From positions 5,396,925-5,460,924 of the forward strand of contig JACDQD010000003.1 of assembly GCA_019843655.1 (NCBI GenBank): 64,000 nucleotides of DNA, written 5' to 3'. The DNA is from Lethocerus indicus (Eukaryota; Arthropoda; Insecta; Hemiptera; Belostomatidae). How positions within the stretch are numbered: position 1 is the first letter of the stretch; every line of letters starts with the position of its first letter. The notes beneath the pieces are model-generated. The model was not told the DNA's origin. It ran no database searches and saw only the letters and a program-made list of their open reading frames with translations. Shown here piece after piece: positions 1 through 13,600 of the stretch. The translations under genes and the position numbers were made by a program.

Positions 1-3000
1 TTCCATAAATACATTTATATTATTCTTTAATAATTTATATTTTTTAACTTTAAAAAAGTAACTAGGTCTAATTGGGTCGCGTTTAATGGATGGTTTTCTT
101 TAATTATACACCAGGTGTACTACCCAGCCTGAGTTCCTTCCTGGACGAGAGTCGGTTTCCCGCCGGTGACGTCTGAAAAAGACCGCGACTAATGCACACT
201 CACATAACTAGCCCAACTTCCTCCCGGGAAATTATAGCGATATATTTAATACCGTATTTAGAGGTTTGTCGGGTGTTCGGAATAAATGGATGGGTCTTGC
301 ACAACCCTTTGAGACAGCCAGGAAACGGCTTCATTCCGAGTCTCCGATTCTGGCAACGCGCCGTCCGAGATTGTGACAGGAAAAGCCTTCGATTATACTT
401 TCATTCTGCATTCGACCCAAACGGCTCCTAAGCGACAACCAATTAAAGAGTTAATTAAACAGCATTCAACGGATCAATCATAAAATGCTCTTTACGCGTC
501 GCTCGAACAGTTTCTTTATCGGTAATATCAGACCCGAGAATGTTCACCGTTTCATTTCCTCATTTTTCCATGGTAGATACTGCGGAATTGGATGGTGACT
601 TTTAAACCTCAACCTTCCTGATAATCTACATTAATTATAGTTCTAAATAGTGTTAATTATTGTTGCAGATTAATTTTAAAACATAAAATGCCTAAATAAA
701 CATGTTGGTGAAACATTGAGGTACAATCTTCATTTGTTTTATTGAAATAATATTTTTTAAAATGTCCCACAGTTTATTTCTGGGTGTCGTCTTCTATTGT
801 AGGTTAAATAAGTCGTTCTTCATTGCCTTGTGTTGGGTTTTAACGTGATATTTTCACTTTTTTAAATTTAGGGTTAAAAGAGATTCCACCCATGAAAATC
901 GACGATAAAAATCTCTGGGTTTGTTCACGTATTTCATAATACAGAACCGCATGCTATTATAGCGCTTGGTCACTATTGTCACGAATATCCAAAGCTTGTA
1001 CGAAGGTAAGGGCGTGAAGCTGTTAAACGCTGCCGGCTCGTGATATACAAGCCCATTGGAGACAGACTGGGACACTTTCTCCGAACGTCGTGGGGACAGT
1101 CTGAGGGAACTGGTTCAGCGAAGTGAAGGTGGCGGAAGTCCCAGCCAAGGATAACGTGTCCCAAATCTTGATTTCAATTCACGGAAACCCTTCGCGTAAC
1201 GACACAGCAGCCAAATCCTTCCTGAAGAATTTAAAAATATGACAAAATTTGCCTCGAATATCGAGTACGTGTATTTCAACCATGAAATAAATGCCGGAAA
1301 CGTGAGTAATATAAAGCACATTCAAAAGAAGCAAATCATATCTTTTATATACCCAGACCAGTTTTCTAATGGCTAAGGTTCATTCCTATAATATAGTGAT
1401 TTAATTTAGAAACAATCCATAAAAATGTCAAACTTACTCTCTGAAACGTCGACTCGGCCAATACCAAGAGTTCTATCGATTACTTCTTTCTATGTAAGAA
1501 GTTAAAGAGCAGTGGGTCGGAAAGGGCAAAGAAAGTTTACACACTGTGGGCCAAGGGGTCAACAAATCTTGGACTTTAAAGTTGCAGTAAGTTAGTAATG
1601 ATGATATCACTTGGCAAGATATCCTTTATACGTAAATTATTTAAATTGCCTATTTAAATTTGCCTCGATATTTTCCGATATTTTCCCAACTCGACAATGC
1701 CAGTTTTATTATAAAATAGGACAGTGGGCTGTGAGGCGTGACTACTACTACTAGTTTCGTCATTATTACCAACGCAAGAAGTCAACTCGATGACTTTTTT
1801 TTAGTTATGGAAACTTACTTAATAAGAGTTATTATTGTTTTCATGTCCAAAAATCATTTGGTAAGCCAGGACAAAAGTGGTTAAATTTATTTCGGCTGTA
1901 GGACAAAACGTGCATCCGAGATTTTCATTCCTAGGTTTTCCACAAATAAATAAAATAGCCCGGAGAAAGGTGAAAGGTGATGATAAAGAAAGTGAAACTG
2001 GAGCTCGGTCTAAAAGATCTGGGTCTGTTTGCCGTGGGCCCCAACCACGGCTTACTTCTGGAACAGCCTCTCTCGACATTTCACCCCTAAAATAACTTTC
2101 TCAATTCGAGCTACCGGACTCTTGCATTTATAGTAAATCGCCCCCTTACTAAAAAGTCCCTCTCCACCTAACCTACTTTCGTTTTTCGAAGTACTCTCGC
2201 AAATCGGAGTCAAGTTAACCCAGTGGATTTCCAATTGTGCTATACCCATCGGCGTACATATTATATGCAGTATTATTCTCAATAAATTTGAAACGAATGA
2301 GTTTCGGAGAAAATATTACTTGGGGTTGACGAGAAAATGACAAATGTTATATTTCCTTAAAAATGTTCCGAAATTTTAATTCCTTATACGCTTTTCAATA
2401 ACATAGCATATTACCAATTATTATAAACCTCATTATAATAATTATTATCTGCACATTTGTACACCTTATCAATAGTTAAAAAAACCACCGTTTTAGCTAA
2501 TACTGACCGTGTTGTTTGAATTGCGTACGGGGCTATTTTTTGCTTGCACATAACGGAATTTCTATAACGTTGTCCACGAGTGAAGTGAGTGGTGGGCTAC
2601 CTCGTGAAAGGTCGTCTAGGAGTGACCTCATAGAAACGGAATTTAAAGTGCGATTTGAGGGAGGCGACGGGGTTCAAATAAATGTCGGAACGAACCCTCC
2701 TTTTCGTCAAGACGCCAGAGAATTTAAATCGCAAACAAGGTATGGGCTGGTGACATATTGTATCTGTCTTAAACTCGATCCTCTTTAAATATAGAATGGT
2801 TCTCCCACAGGATTATTTCAGACATTCACGCACATTTCATAAGTCTTTCGTTTGGGGTGAACTAATTCCGTTTCCACTTTACGCCATCGTTTAACTCAGT
2901 GACAGAGCGGGAGGAATAACGGAAGGATATGATGCGAATCTTAAAGTAATATAAATAAAATATTAATTGTAACAACACCTTGAACACATTGTTTAGGTAT

Positions 3001-6000
3001 ATACCTAAAATAGAAAACGTTTCTACAATACATTTCAAAATTTCGGTATTAAAAATTTTATTCTAGTTTTGAATACTATGCTACAACATAAACATATACA
3101 ATTGATCGTTACAAAGTATTTTTTAGTTTATTCTCTCGTCTGGATGGCATCATCAATACTGCTCCGTATCGTCGTCGACAGTGAAATTCTAATTTGAGGG
3201 AATTCAATTTGAAAAGAGTGCAGTAAGGAATAACGTTTATGTTTCGTCGTCGGGCATCCGGCTGAAGGCCGGCCGATTCAAATTTGTTTGGTGAGTGGGC
3301 ACCAGTCTCAGACTGAGCACTCGAAAATGCCAGTGAAGTATGTAATTTATAGTTTTTTTTATTATTTCGCTTGGCAGATTTCAGAAGAATCCTATTAAAC
3401 CGTTTTTTTGCTTTATATCCATTTGCTATACGAGTACAATGATTAACATTCCATCAACGATATCTAGAATTTTACCTTCAGTAAAGCATGCTTAAATCGT
3501 AATAATTACTAAGCGGTAATCAATCCAACATATAGGGCCATAGCGGTAGGGCACAATCCAACATATTCCTGTATTTTTTTATATTTTTTTATTCAATTAT
3601 TTTGGCCAATTGCGATTTGTGCCTGATATTTTGTAATACTTTATCAGATATTGTCCCAGCGAAAAATTTGTCACAGGGATCGTATAAGAACAACTATAAA
3701 TCTCGTAATGGTAATTCGCGGTATACTTTCGTTAGGCTGCATTCTTAATTTCACGCTAATTTTTGTTACTCGCGAAAAAAATTGGTGAAAAAAATAACGG
3801 CGCTTTCGTGAGGACAGACAAAAAAATTTCAAGCTCATAAACGCGGCCTTTGGTCACACCGATCGGCGAAAAAGGATTTCTACATTGATTCCGTACTAAT
3901 GATACCTGGCTGTCGCAAGGAACGTTTCGCCAAAGCTCAAGGAATGCGTCGATGAAATTGGGGCCTCGGCGATAGGCGTTTCCGTTCTCCGACCTTCTCG
4001 GGGTCCAGAGTTTCCTGACGTCCCCACGCCACCGGCCTGCCTTGACTATATATTTCCTGCCAAATTCCATCTTACCGTGCGTTATTTGAAAGTACTCACA
4101 GTGAAATATTAACTACACTCCTTAAAGGAATTGATTTATCAGTGCCTGTACACTTCCGCGTCCTTAGAAGGACCAGATAACTTGCTGAAATAAAAAAAAA
4201 TCGCACAAACTTTTGAGATTTCCCATTCCATTCCATTTTCCGTGTTTCGATGGCTTGCCCATAAGTATTTAAGATGCCATCTCCAGCGACAAAATTTAGT
4301 TTCACTTTGGTCATATCAAAAACTTTGGTCAACTCAAAAGACTACAACCGCGTTACTACGCATTAAGAAATCGGAGACCCAGCCTTCATACCCCTATTGA
4401 AACCGACATGTTTCCAACCGTTGAGAGTAATAGTTCTGAAGGTATTTCGTCCTCCTCCTTTAAGGCGGTTCTCTGTGAGCCATTTCATACAGTGAAATTG
4501 AGAAATACTGCCATTCCGACTGTAGCACTGAATGGAAACATTTTCTCAACATTCTCCAACGCTCCAGGCCTAAACTGTTCGCCGATCTAACAGCGTAGTG
4601 GGGAGGAACCAAACGATAAGGAAAACTAACTGGTTCGAGTTAGATACGATAAGGAAGATGTTTGGGCGTTTCGATTCCGTTCTTTGACCTTCCTCGATTC
4701 CATTTGTCGCCCAGCCCGGCGCGGTGCGATGCGAAGGACAAGGACGAGTCAACTTGACCTTATGCAATCTTACCTCTCATCCTCCAAGATTCGTTTTATA
4801 TCCACGTTAAAATTTCATTTATGAACAATGAGAAAAACCTAGCGAAATATTCGTAGCTTTTTCTAGATTACTTATTGACTTCAAATAAATCAATTATGTC
4901 TGTCGAACTGCTGATTATTCTTGAACCGAAGTAGTTTTTTTGTATTACCGAGAAGTTTTAATAAAGAAGGAAATAATTTGGTGACATGTATTTGGATATC
5001 TCGGATTGGTTAGCGTTTCGGTAATAATATGGTTCCGAAGCGACGCGTTTAATAGAAATCGAGGTCCAGACGCGGGAATGGCCCGGCAATTTTCGATTAA
5101 CTGTGACTGTGCCGGATGAAAAGGCCTAATTTTAACTCGTCGACAGTTTCCAAACCCTTCGAACGGGCTCAACAACCAAATAACGAAATCCCGTTGCGAC
5201 AGATTAGCGCAAGTGGACGCGTCCTCTCTTTTTTGGCCGGTACGTGGAATATTTAAAAATCGGAGGTGGTGCAACTAACTGATTTGAATCCGTCTTAAGA
5301 TTTGGCAGCCGGGCTCGTGTCGGGGGTCGCTTCGGGTTAATCCTCCTACGCAACCGGGCGCATAATGCCGGAGAGAACTCAACATTCACCGACTTGGACG
5401 GTAAAATTTGGAAGGAAATCAAAAATAAGTCTCTTCATTACCATAAGACACGCGGGTAGATGAAAGCGACTGTTTAATATTCTACAGAAAATTCAACTTT
5501 TATCAGCTATTAGAAACTTCATTAATGCTTTTCACGATTTATCTCATATTAATCATCAGCAACAACGACAACCCAACTCAGGGTGGGTTTGTTAATCTTG
5601 AACGATGAAATACATACGAGATACCATTGGAATGTACACTTAATGACTCAATTATATTCCTCACGTTCCTTTTCAGCCCTTAGTGATGCCAAGGTTGCGC
5701 AATATACCAACCAATTTGGTTGGTTCTATTCCAAACTTCTTAATTATTCATGTAAAAAAATTTACCAAGGTGATTTGCTATTTTGTAATATTTCTAGGCA
5801 ATTGTAAACAATAGCTTCTTGTTGAGGGTGAATATAGGTGTATTTAGTTGTAAGTGAATTCAATTTATTTCTGTGATCCCTTTTCGATTATAACATTGTA
5901 TACGATTTTTGTAATTTCATGAGTTAACATATTTCAGATACCGTATATAGTTGTTTCAATTGAATAATTAATACCGAGAATCACACCGGCCGAGGAAACT

Positions 6001-9000
6001 GCAGGAGACCTTTAAAGCGGGACCAAAAAGAAAATCTCAACTCCCTCACCGTTTGCCCACGCTCAGCCCACATAACCACGAGCGCCGTATAAGCGCACAA
6101 TTATATAGCCGGCCTTTCCTTTTCCATTGTAAATGACCTTTATCTACCCGGCCGACGGCAATTCTCCTCCCCCCCAGGTTTGAAGTACAACTACCAACCC
6201 CGAGTCACCGATGAGAATTGAATCATTTCAAAGGCGTCCGACCAACTCGAATTTATGAAATGCCGCTGTTTATTTGTCCCCTTTCTTTATTTCCGTTGCA
6301 AAATAATCCCCAACAATGCGAGCCGAACGATAAGCACCGTTGCTTAAATACATCCTTGCACCGATGATAGTTTTAAACTACACAAACTACGAGGTACGTT
6401 TCAATCAAAATTCAATCTAATTTAAAACTGCGGTGATTTGTCTTGAACACCCGTAAAACGTACTTACTGAGAAAGACAATAAATTGACAGGAAACGGAGA
6501 AGCAATCGGATTCATCTGGATCGTCTGCCGGCTCTATGAAAAATAGATTGGCGGACTTATTAGAGAGATATAATGAGTTATTAGTAGAACGGGAAAAATT
6601 TACAGTACAACCACAACAGTCTTGAGTAAAATTCTGGTTTGAATGCATCCTTGGACCAGTTGGTACCCAAGTATCGGGGCAATATTCACGCTCGGATCAT
6701 GTTTCCCAGCGACAAGATAGGACAGAGCCAATTTTGCAGACTCGAAGCAAGCCCAGATAATAAGCAGAATGTGCCGCCTCCTCTCAAACCGTTATGTAGC
6801 CGGACGTCGTTGGTTCGCTATACCCAGATAAACCCAACACCCTCCAAACTCGAGCCGATGTTCCCTTGATCGTTGGAATCAATTAGCGGAGATACAGCTC
6901 GTTTGGGGTAAAATCGTTCTTGGAATAGAAGTTTAGATTCCGATTGGATTGTGATAATACAGAGCGAGAAACTGGTCTAGCTTAAAAACAAAAACAGCGA
7001 CAGAAACTCAGAAGAGTGAAGACGAACTACTTATGTAAGAGGATGTGGGGATTGTCGATCGCCGATGTGCGGATGGGCATTTCGGTAAGGGGCTTCATTC
7101 TGATTCCACATTTCCCCGTTCCCTTCGGTTACGCAAAAACACTGGCCAGCCCCACCAGGATATTGCGGCTTCTCCAAATCACATCATGGTATTGTTAATA
7201 GGACGACGATAATTTGCGGACGGAAATCACACACAGAAAAGTTTCTAGCTCTAGAGTTTCATTGACCAACCGCATAAGTCTATATCTGGCGCGAATTGGA
7301 CTCCAGAACGACCAATCTAGAAGTACTCGTGATAGCTTCCAGGTTGCTGGACAAAGTAGGGAAAATTATCCCTAAAGGTTTCTACGAGGTCTTCCTGGTA
7401 TACATCATTTCTCTCTCGTATGGTTTTAGGCGTATAGCGTGGGTCGCGGTCATTGTATATTTCATTTACATGAACTTTTTATAGATTGTCAGTTTGAATG
7501 GGCGATTGCCATGACACAATTAAAATTATAATGGCAGTTCGATTGTATAGAAGGGCACCCACAAATCTTATTTCACATATCATAAGTTTCTTGCTGTTGT
7601 GTGTTCAACAGATCTAAAGAAAAATGTACTCTTTGTTACAATCATCGTCAATATGACCATAAACAGTTACATGTATAATACCTTTCTGATCATTGCCAAG
7701 TTAATGACCCTTATAATTTGAACATTTATCTGGAAAATGCAATTATAATAATGATTTTCATACTGCTGTCTCATGTTTTACAATATATTTGAAAACCTGA
7801 ATAAAACCATGTCAAAAGGCTAGTAATTACCGATATTGCTTTGAATGCGGTCGCATTCCAATTACGACAAACATTTAAGAGTCGCCCACCTCCGTTGGGC
7901 AATTCCATATATACGTGCGGTTCGAATTACTCAATCATAATTCATTAAAGGTGTGGATAATCAGGAACGGAATAGGCTAGTGGAACTAATCCCTTGGGAG
8001 TGTATAGGACTTTTACGAGCGTTTTCGTGATCAATTCATATTGGAAATTGAAGAAACATTTGGCGTTTACTAAGGTATGCTGGATTTAATGTTTAATGTA
8101 TATGTTTAACAGGATAATATTTTGATGATCGTGTGACTGTAATCAGAAACTGGAGTAATCGAACATCAATAGAGTGGCAATCGAAATAGGCGCTTTCCTG
8201 CAGTCCTTCGAAGGAATTCCAGCAACGCGCCTCACGCAATACAACGTGGTTAAAAATTGTCTTGGCACTGGAAGCGTTACACAATGCCGGCGAACACGTG
8301 TCAACGGGCTCAATCTTATTCAAGGATAGGCGTCGGGACGCTAGCGTATGATTTAGCCTGCGGGATAAGCGCCACTTAAAGGAGCATAATGCGTCGAAAA
8401 TATTCATTGTTCTTTGGCAGACCTCGAAAAGGAAACACCGCCAAAAGGGACACGAAATTGTTGTACTAAAAAGATCTTAAAGAGAGAAAAATAAGAAAAA
8501 TCCTCGTTCAAGAAAGAATCCTCCAAACACTCGCGTAATCCGTTTGGCATAATTTAACCAACTGTAAATGTGAGCTTAATGCCACCCCATTTAGTGCATT
8601 CCAGGGCAATTGTCGCGCCAGATTAAGAAGTTGAAAAACTTAGTCTCGAATGTGATCTTTAAATAGAATGTCAATAGTTATTTCAAAAGTAGGGTCGACA
8701 TTTTACGATTAAACAGAACTTAATTAAAACGCAATCAATAAACACCTCCGATGACATCTAAAAGTAAAAATAAAAAAATCAAACATCTAAAAATAAACGA
8801 GCAGTAGTCAGATAAAGAATAGACCATTCAGAACAAAATTACCAAATAAAACCATTTAATTTCAGTTAAATGACTCCAGAGAATCCACCATGATGTAATT
8901 TACAGCACTTTGAATGTGTCAAACAGAAATTAATAATCGGTTTCTTTTGTACACGGAGTTATATTTCTGTAAACGACAAATCCAAATAATTCTGTCCCTC
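1..9000. other. Gene-free sequence
   Basis: I see no supported gene here. Open frames are short (up to 104 codons), overlap on both strands and lack recognisable motifs or plausible splice-linked partners. CpG content is normal, unlike the 20.7-33.3 kb block. It could be intergenic or part of a large intron of a gene outside the window. Confidence 0.6.
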
Positions 9001-9049
9001 TGTCTCCTCTAATTGGCCATACGTTGTTGCGGTTCTCGTTCGTGATAAA

Positions 9050-9300
9050 TGGAGCGCGCTAAATTTAAACCGAGGTGGTAAATAAGGCTCGTCGGGAGAG
9101 GCCGGGAGACCTTGATCTTTATGGTACAATTCGTATGGGGAGTGCGGCGGGTCCCTGGGTACCGGATCCGACATTGTCTAGGCGCAGCTTGGAGTTGGGC
9201 AGCGCCGCGACTAGATAGGCAGCGCCGACGCCCACCGGCCAAGGCACACGGGCCGTCCAATAAGGAGCAGAGCAGCCGCAACAAAAACAAAAACAATAAC
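9050..9300. promoter_or_regulatory. GC/CpG-rich island, possible regulatory element or distant 5' exon
   Basis: A local rise in GC and CpG (GCAGCGCCGCGAC, GCAGCGCCGACGCCC, CACCGGCC) ends in an A-rich run with AACAAAAACAAAAACAATAA at 9279-9298, which contains fork-head-like AACAAA cores. Frames on both strands are open for 60-97 codons, which is what GC-rich composition gives by chance. No protein family is recognised. An unmethylated promoter or enhancer is a reasonable guess. Confidence 0.25.
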
Positions 9301-10616
9301 TAATAACTAGTCCCGCGTCAACCGTGGAGACCTTCGAAACCTTCTTGTTAGCCCTACCACGCCTTCTATTGTGTCCTTTTGTCAGAATTTCTGCTTCTTT
9401 TTGCCTACCCAATGTAACCAGACAATCACTCCACGGACTACTTGTCGTTCAGTCAATTAACCGTGTCCCTAACTCATACAGACCCTCGTAGACTCGCCGT
9501 TATTGATTTCGATAGCACAATACATTCAAATAATTATGAATATTGTTAAAATGAAATGATTTTTCGATTAGTACGAGCATATTTTCTACGATGCTCCGAT
9601 GGTAATTAATATTAGCGCAGCACTGGTCATGAAATAAACTGAATATTACAATGACTCGATGATTAAGCTTCGTTACTTTAAATTAGCATCTCATTATGTA
9701 TCTCGGAAATGTAAATTCTCGGTCAGATCTGTTTATATCATTGCCTTGAAATAAATCATTCATCTTTTTGTATGCCTTACCTACGAATTGAAAAAGGAGA
9801 ACTTGAACACTATTTCTGAACTGAATAATACAACAGAAAAGCGTCTGCGGTGAATCGAGTGGAGAAAAGTTAAATTTTCAACTTTTTTATCTATTCTGGA
9901 AATTCGTGAAATCTGTCGAAACGTTTTAACGAGGTCACGATTTATTCCAATTTGTGAACCCGCCTCGTATCTGGTTCACTCAATCGGTCGACCTTTACGG
10001 GTTGGAGAAATTTCGAAGCCGAAAGGGGAGCAAGCATGTGTTAGCCCAGTTTTGAGGTAAAGGAGTTGTGGAGCATGCAGGTCTTGCACCTAGCCGTTGC
10101 GACACAGGGCAGGACCTCACTCACGCTGCCGGTGCATGCGTCGCCACTCCCACCTCACTTATTACAACCGGAGATAATAAATAGACTGGCAAATATGCAA
10201 CGAGGTCTCAGATGCAGTCGCATATCACAATATGCGCCCTAACCCCACCAGGATTTAGTTCAGCTTCTCACGATAAAGAAGCCACCCAATTATGGCACAT
10301 TTTGACATATTTAAAAAAATAGACAGAAGATTTCAATATTCGTGATAGTGATTATTATTTATTAACGCATACACTAAATGTCATTAGTTTACCTAGAGCG
10401 AATATAACGCACATACATTATAAATCTCAGTCCGTTATAACTTGTACCGACGACGGCGGGAAGACGTTTCTTTTTAATATCCTGTCGAAGAAATTTCATC
10501 GTTCCACAGTAAGCCCAGTATGAAATAAACCGTGCAATAAAAAATCGGATAAACACATAAATTAACACTCACGTTTGAAAACAATTTTTAAGGAACCCGT
10601 TGTTCCCACACTCGGG

Positions 10617-10618
<2 letters not shown>

Positions 10619-10679
<61 letters not shown>
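10619..10679. repeat. (CA)n microsatellite, about 61 bp
   Basis: Uninterrupted CA dinucleotide run of about 30 units. Likely length-polymorphic. Confidence 0.97.
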
Positions 10680-10682
<3 letters not shown>

Positions 10683-13600
10683 TGTATTTCCCACATAAAT
10701 TATGTGGCCTGAAGTCCGAAACCATATATGGAATTAAGTTTGTCGTAAAAAAAACGATTGCGAGTTTCTAACGGATACTCACGTTGTGACCCGAAGGGAA
10801 AATGGTATTACACAATGATGTCTGACTGTCCATCTTAGTAAAAGTGAAAATATCACTAGAACCGCTCTGAGTTCGCACATTAGAGATCGTTAGGCATCTG
10901 TATCACAATTTCCTTTATATATTGGGCATGAAACAAGAAATGTAACAGAGAAAAATAGGCAGGATTCAGGGGGGCGCACAGTTACCTCACGGCTATGAAT
11001 TCTGAATGGACTATCATTTCCATCAGATGTGGGAACCGGACAATCGTCCACGACCGATGGGAATAGTCTACTGTTAGATTCATAAATATACTCAAAGATT
11101 ATAATGAAAAAAAGTTTGGTTGCAATGATAAAACAATACAGTGCCAAGACCCGTCGATTTGGAAATCTACAAATCTTATAGCAACATCACTGTAAAGGTT
11201 TCTTATTTGAAATGTTCATAAATGTGTTAAATGTTCATATGTTGTCCTTGACATTTGATTAAATAAATGTAATTGCGAGTACCGTCGTATTTAGGAACCA
11301 TAACACCATCGTCCTCTAGTAGGGTACACTGTATCCTTTCGGATATAGGGGCAGTTTCTCTCGACCCGTCACTGGTCAAAAATGTTTTTCAGATACCAGA
11401 CCGCTAATGCCAGGCGTTCCTGTTTCGTTTTCTAATCTATTTAGCCATTTCTTATGTGATGCGGTCGCACTGCATAATGCTGCTTTTTAGGAGAAAGCTA
11501 TTCACCCGGCTCCTTTCATTCGGCGGTCTACAGGACAAATAAGGGAGGTGGGGTATAAAGAACGGGACCTTCCTGTAGTCCTGACAAACCTGTGGAACAT
11601 TCCGCATATTGAACATATTGATAGAGAGAAAGAGACTGACTCGAGCCGCTAAATAAACTGTATTTGTCTATCATACTGACAATGAACTGTGATAAGAAAT
11701 GAATCAATGAATAAACACGCCTTTTTGTGAAAATCACTGACGATTCCTTTCAATTTGGTCAATTTTGAATGGATTTTGAAGGATCTCCCTTCGATAAAGT
11801 CTGTAATTCTTCTGTAATTGAATAATAAAACATAAGCATTTTTCAACGCACTTAAGATGTTGGTCTCAGATTACAACCAGGAACAGGAACGTGGAGTACG
11901 AGTTTCGTAAGTCTCGGAATATTAAAGTCCCAAAATTCGGTTTCGGAAATTCAACACGTTTACGTACTTCCCCATACCACAATACGTAATCAGAAACTTT
12001 CTTATACGCTGGGGGCCCAAATGGTTTATTACATAAGACACTGTTAACGTAAATCGACTTTTAACCTGCAGATAGTACCGAATATGGGGTCAGTTATTAT
12101 TACATTGCCTAACAACAGCGGGCAGGGATGGCTCAAACGTGCAGAAGCTGTTAGGCGTCCAGAATTAATTTCCATCGTACCGACGTGAGTGTTACGTAGA
12201 ACGTACAGACATGGATAAGATTAAAGATTATATTAATTAGAATTAGAGGACAGTAACACAAAAATTAAGTGAAATATCACCGAATGGTTTGGTCGTCGTG
12301 ACGGAAATGTAGGAATGTGATTGAATTAAAGAATCGGAGTAATCGGGTAATTGAGTTCGAACTGTGTTGTGCCGCCCCTGGGAAACCTTTCGCTCTTCAA
12401 AACACGGCCGTGACTTGGGCAACATCCGCGGACTTTTAACGCCATGACTCACATTTAAACACTAAGTGTAATATGGGAAAAAACGGCCGGCCGATTTCTG
12501 CGTGATCTCCTCAAAGCGAACGTTCAAATTCCAGTTGCGTATTTTCACACAGTTCCAGTCAAGGTAAGCCGATAAAATACGTTCCATCAAATGTCAGAAT
12601 AAATTACCTATTTGCGAAAAAATCCGGAATTTTTAATTGGTGGAATATAATTAGGTTATCGGGCAAATTAAAGTTCTACAGTTACAGACACGGTATCTTC
12701 ACGGTTCATATTCAACAACAGAGCTGCAAGGACTATACTGAATAATTGGATTTTCCTTAATTATATGGTACTCAGGTAATAAAAGGCTACAAAGGCATAT
12801 TAAAAAACAAAAACACACGATGTTTCCGATGCCTTAAAAAATATCTTGTACCATTTCGCCATGCTAAGATAATTTCATACTAAGATAAATTCGTACTGAG
12901 CCCATATCTCTAGTTCACAATTCGAAACGTCAATTTGTGTTCACAAAAGTGAACTTTATATTTTTGTAAGCATCAGCTTTACTCCCCTGACTCCCTCCAT
13001 TCAACAAAGATCGATGAAAGACGAGGAATTGGTTGCCAAATGGGGTTTGTAATACAATTAATTGGGAGATAAGATATACGTTCAATTCGTGTAACCTATC
13101 ATATCCTGTTTTATACATTTCCTGTTACATAAATAAATTACGCGTTGTTAATTTAATTGCTCAAGAGACAAAACCAACATCGTTGCGTGAAAGTAACAAG
13201 CGTCAAGTGAAACAATATTCGCAAGCTTGTATTCTTAAATTGTTTTCGCCCATAATGAAAAATATTACTGAATCGCGGTGGAAAGAAGTCGAAATCGATA
13301 AATTTCATATTGCGCAATTCTCGAACGCTGCCTGCTCAAGAAAGTATTAATTTTCTTATTCGTGTCTGTGTAATATGACCAAGGACACCAGTTTAATATC
13401 TCGTTCTATATCGCTCTTTATAATTGTTGTTCCAGACTTTATTAATACGGCCTTCGGCCGCGCAAAACGCATACTAATTGTCCACTGAATCTTGCAAATA
13501 TACCGTTTCAAGGTATCCTAATAACAACCTAAAGTATAGAGGCAATTTTTAATAATTACACCGAGCATTGGCAAAATTCATAATAATAAATTATTGAGGA

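Noticed and set aside
8261..8282. CTTGGCACTGGAAGCG, similar to the start of insect miR-263b
   Set aside because: The 3' part differs and the flanks do not fold into a microRNA precursor by inspection.
13445..13461. GGCCTTCGGCC mini-hairpin
   Set aside because: Very short arms; similar GC-rich palindromes recur by chance across the CpG-normal flanks.
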